The notes beneath the pieces were generated by a model. The model was not told where the DNA came from. It did no database searches and saw only the letters and a list, made by a program, of their open reading frames with translations. The position numbers were made by a program, and so were the translations under genes. From CAYPHJ01 sp964410485 (GTDB taxonomy: Bacteria > Desulfobacterota > Binatia > UBA9968): a DNA stretch of 5,173 bases. Below, piece after piece: positions 4,341 through 5,173 of the stretch. The stretch's first letter is position 1, and the number at the start of each line of letters is the position of its first letter. Location: positions 1-5,173 of the forward strand of contig CAYPHJ010000193.1 in the NCBI GenBank assembly GCA_964410485.1, given 5' to 3'.

Positions 4341-5173
4341 ATGACTCTCCATCAGCTAAAGATCTTTGCAGCCGTAGCCAAACATCTCAATGTTACGAAG
4401 GCATCACGAGAGATCCGAGTCAGTCAGCCGTCTGTCTCTAAGCATCTCAGGCTTCTTGAGAACGAATATGGACTGAAGTTCTACGTGAAGAGCGGGCGCG
4501 GAATTAGACTTACAGAAGAGGGGCAGTTATTTCAGGTTACAGTCAAACCTATTCTAGAACAGATAGAGGTACTTAAAAGAACATTCGAGAGTAGAGTCGC
4601 TAAGGGAAGAGCTGAAAGCCTCATAGTGGGTAGCACTCCTAGCCCCGCTGCATTTTTCCTTTCTGCTGTGCTGAAATCGTTTGTGAAACTCCACCCTACT
4701 GTCCACCCCACTTTGCGAACAGGGTACCCTCACGCCATAAAAGAAATGGTTCTCAATGCCGAGGTTGAAATTGCGCTCACCATTACTCACCCTGATCATC
4801 CTCAGATCATTACTGAACCAATTCATTCCGAAGAGATCGTGGCCGCTGTCTCCGCTAGGCACCCGTTGGCTAAGAAAAGAAAACTCGATGAAGCCGAACT
4901 AGCACAAGCCCCTTTTGTTATAATGAAGGGAGGCAGGATCGCAGAAGAGATCGAAAAAATGGGACTTAAATTGAATGTTGTGATGTGGTGCGACTCTATA
5001 GAACCTGTAAAGGAATATGTGCGAGCTGGTCTGGGTATAGGTCTTTTCTATCGAGGCAGCGCAGAGGCCGGTTTAAGGGAAGGATACTTAAAGCATATTG
5101 AGATTCCGCGATTAAAAGACATTAGGGTCACATACTTCGTCATATACAGGAAAGCGATACCTCTCTCTACCAA
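4341..5173 (+). CDS. LysR-family transcriptional regulator, 3' end outside window
   Basis: The frame is open from ATG 4341 to the window edge (277 codons plus two bases); family members are about 300 residues, so only roughly the last 20-30 are missing. Residues 3-60 are the LysR winged helix-turn-helix: LHQLKIFAAVAKHLNVTKAS, then a recognition helix around VSQPSVSKHLRLLE (27-40), and RLTEEG (56-61) closing the wing. A linker helix follows, then the periplasmic-binding-protein-like effector domain from about residue 90 (VGSTPSPAAFF). Its C-terminal half contains DSIEPVKEYVRAGLGIGLFYR, usual for this fold. LysR proteins bind DNA as tetramers and switch on a small ligand, often the pathway substrate. 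Its divergent position suggests control of the binding-protein/oxygenase cluster. The gene looks more AT-rich than its neighbours and lacks a Shine-Dalgarno site. Effector unknown. Confidence 0.93.
   Translation, partial: MTLHQLKIFAAVAKHLNVTKASREIRVSQPSVSKHLRLLENEYGLKFYVKSGRGIRLTEEGQLFQVTVKPILEQIEVLKRTFESRVAKGRAESLIVGSTPSPAAFFLSAVLKSFVKLHPTVHPTLRTGYPHAIKEMVLNAEVEIALTITHPDHPQIITEPIHSEEIVAAVSARHPLAKKRKLDEAELAQAPFVIMKGGRIAEEIEKMGLKLNVVMWCDSIEPVKEYVRAGLGIGLFYRGSAEAGLREGYLKHIEIPRLKDIRVTYFVIYRKAIPLST

Noticed and set aside
4554..4862. Minus-strand open frame inside the LysR gene.
   Set aside because: The plus-strand LysR frame is intact through this region and matches the family; the reverse frame has no recognisable domain.

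Overview
The window looks like part of a chromosome from an uncultivated or soil/sediment-type Gram-negative bacterium. Base composition is moderately GC-rich. It holds two periplasmic solute-binding proteins of the TctC/Bug family, a Rieske non-haem iron oxygenase and a LysR regulator, a set common in Proteobacteria, Binatota and NC10/Rokubacteria-like lineages. I cannot fix the taxon from the sequence alone.

Layout, left to right. Positions 1-225 (+) are the tail of a response-regulator receiver domain cut by the window edge. Positions 226-420 have no gene but carry two small hairpins. Positions 421-804 (+) are a HAD-superfamily hydrolase fragment with catalytic motifs I and II; it stops before motifs III and IV, so it is a truncated or decaying gene. 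Positions 902-4163 hold three minus-strand genes. In transcription order these are TctC/Bug protein B (4163-3123), a VanA/dicamba-demethylase-like Rieske oxygenase (3022-1994) and TctC/Bug protein A (1927-902). Positions 4341-5173 (+) are a divergent LysR-type regulator that runs off the right edge.

How the genes may work together (inference): the LysR protein probably controls the divergent cluster from the 177-bp intergenic region 4164-4340. The two secreted binding proteins would capture or sense a carboxylated, possibly aromatic, compound, and the oxygenase would hydroxylate or O-/N-demethylate it in the cytoplasm. No membrane partner for the binding proteins (TctA/TctB) and no electron-transfer partner for the oxygenase is encoded here, so both would have to come from elsewhere.

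Most notable points: the two binding proteins are clear paralogs flanking the oxygenase, and each mature form has exactly two cysteines, at matching positions, one of them in a GGCWxWES motif. A near-identical 13-bp motif occurs upstream of lysR and upstream of binding protein A. The HAD gene breaks exactly at a 7-bp inverted repeat. I see no rRNA, tRNA, CRISPR array, insertion sequence or phage gene. I did not find a clearly new defence or mobile system.
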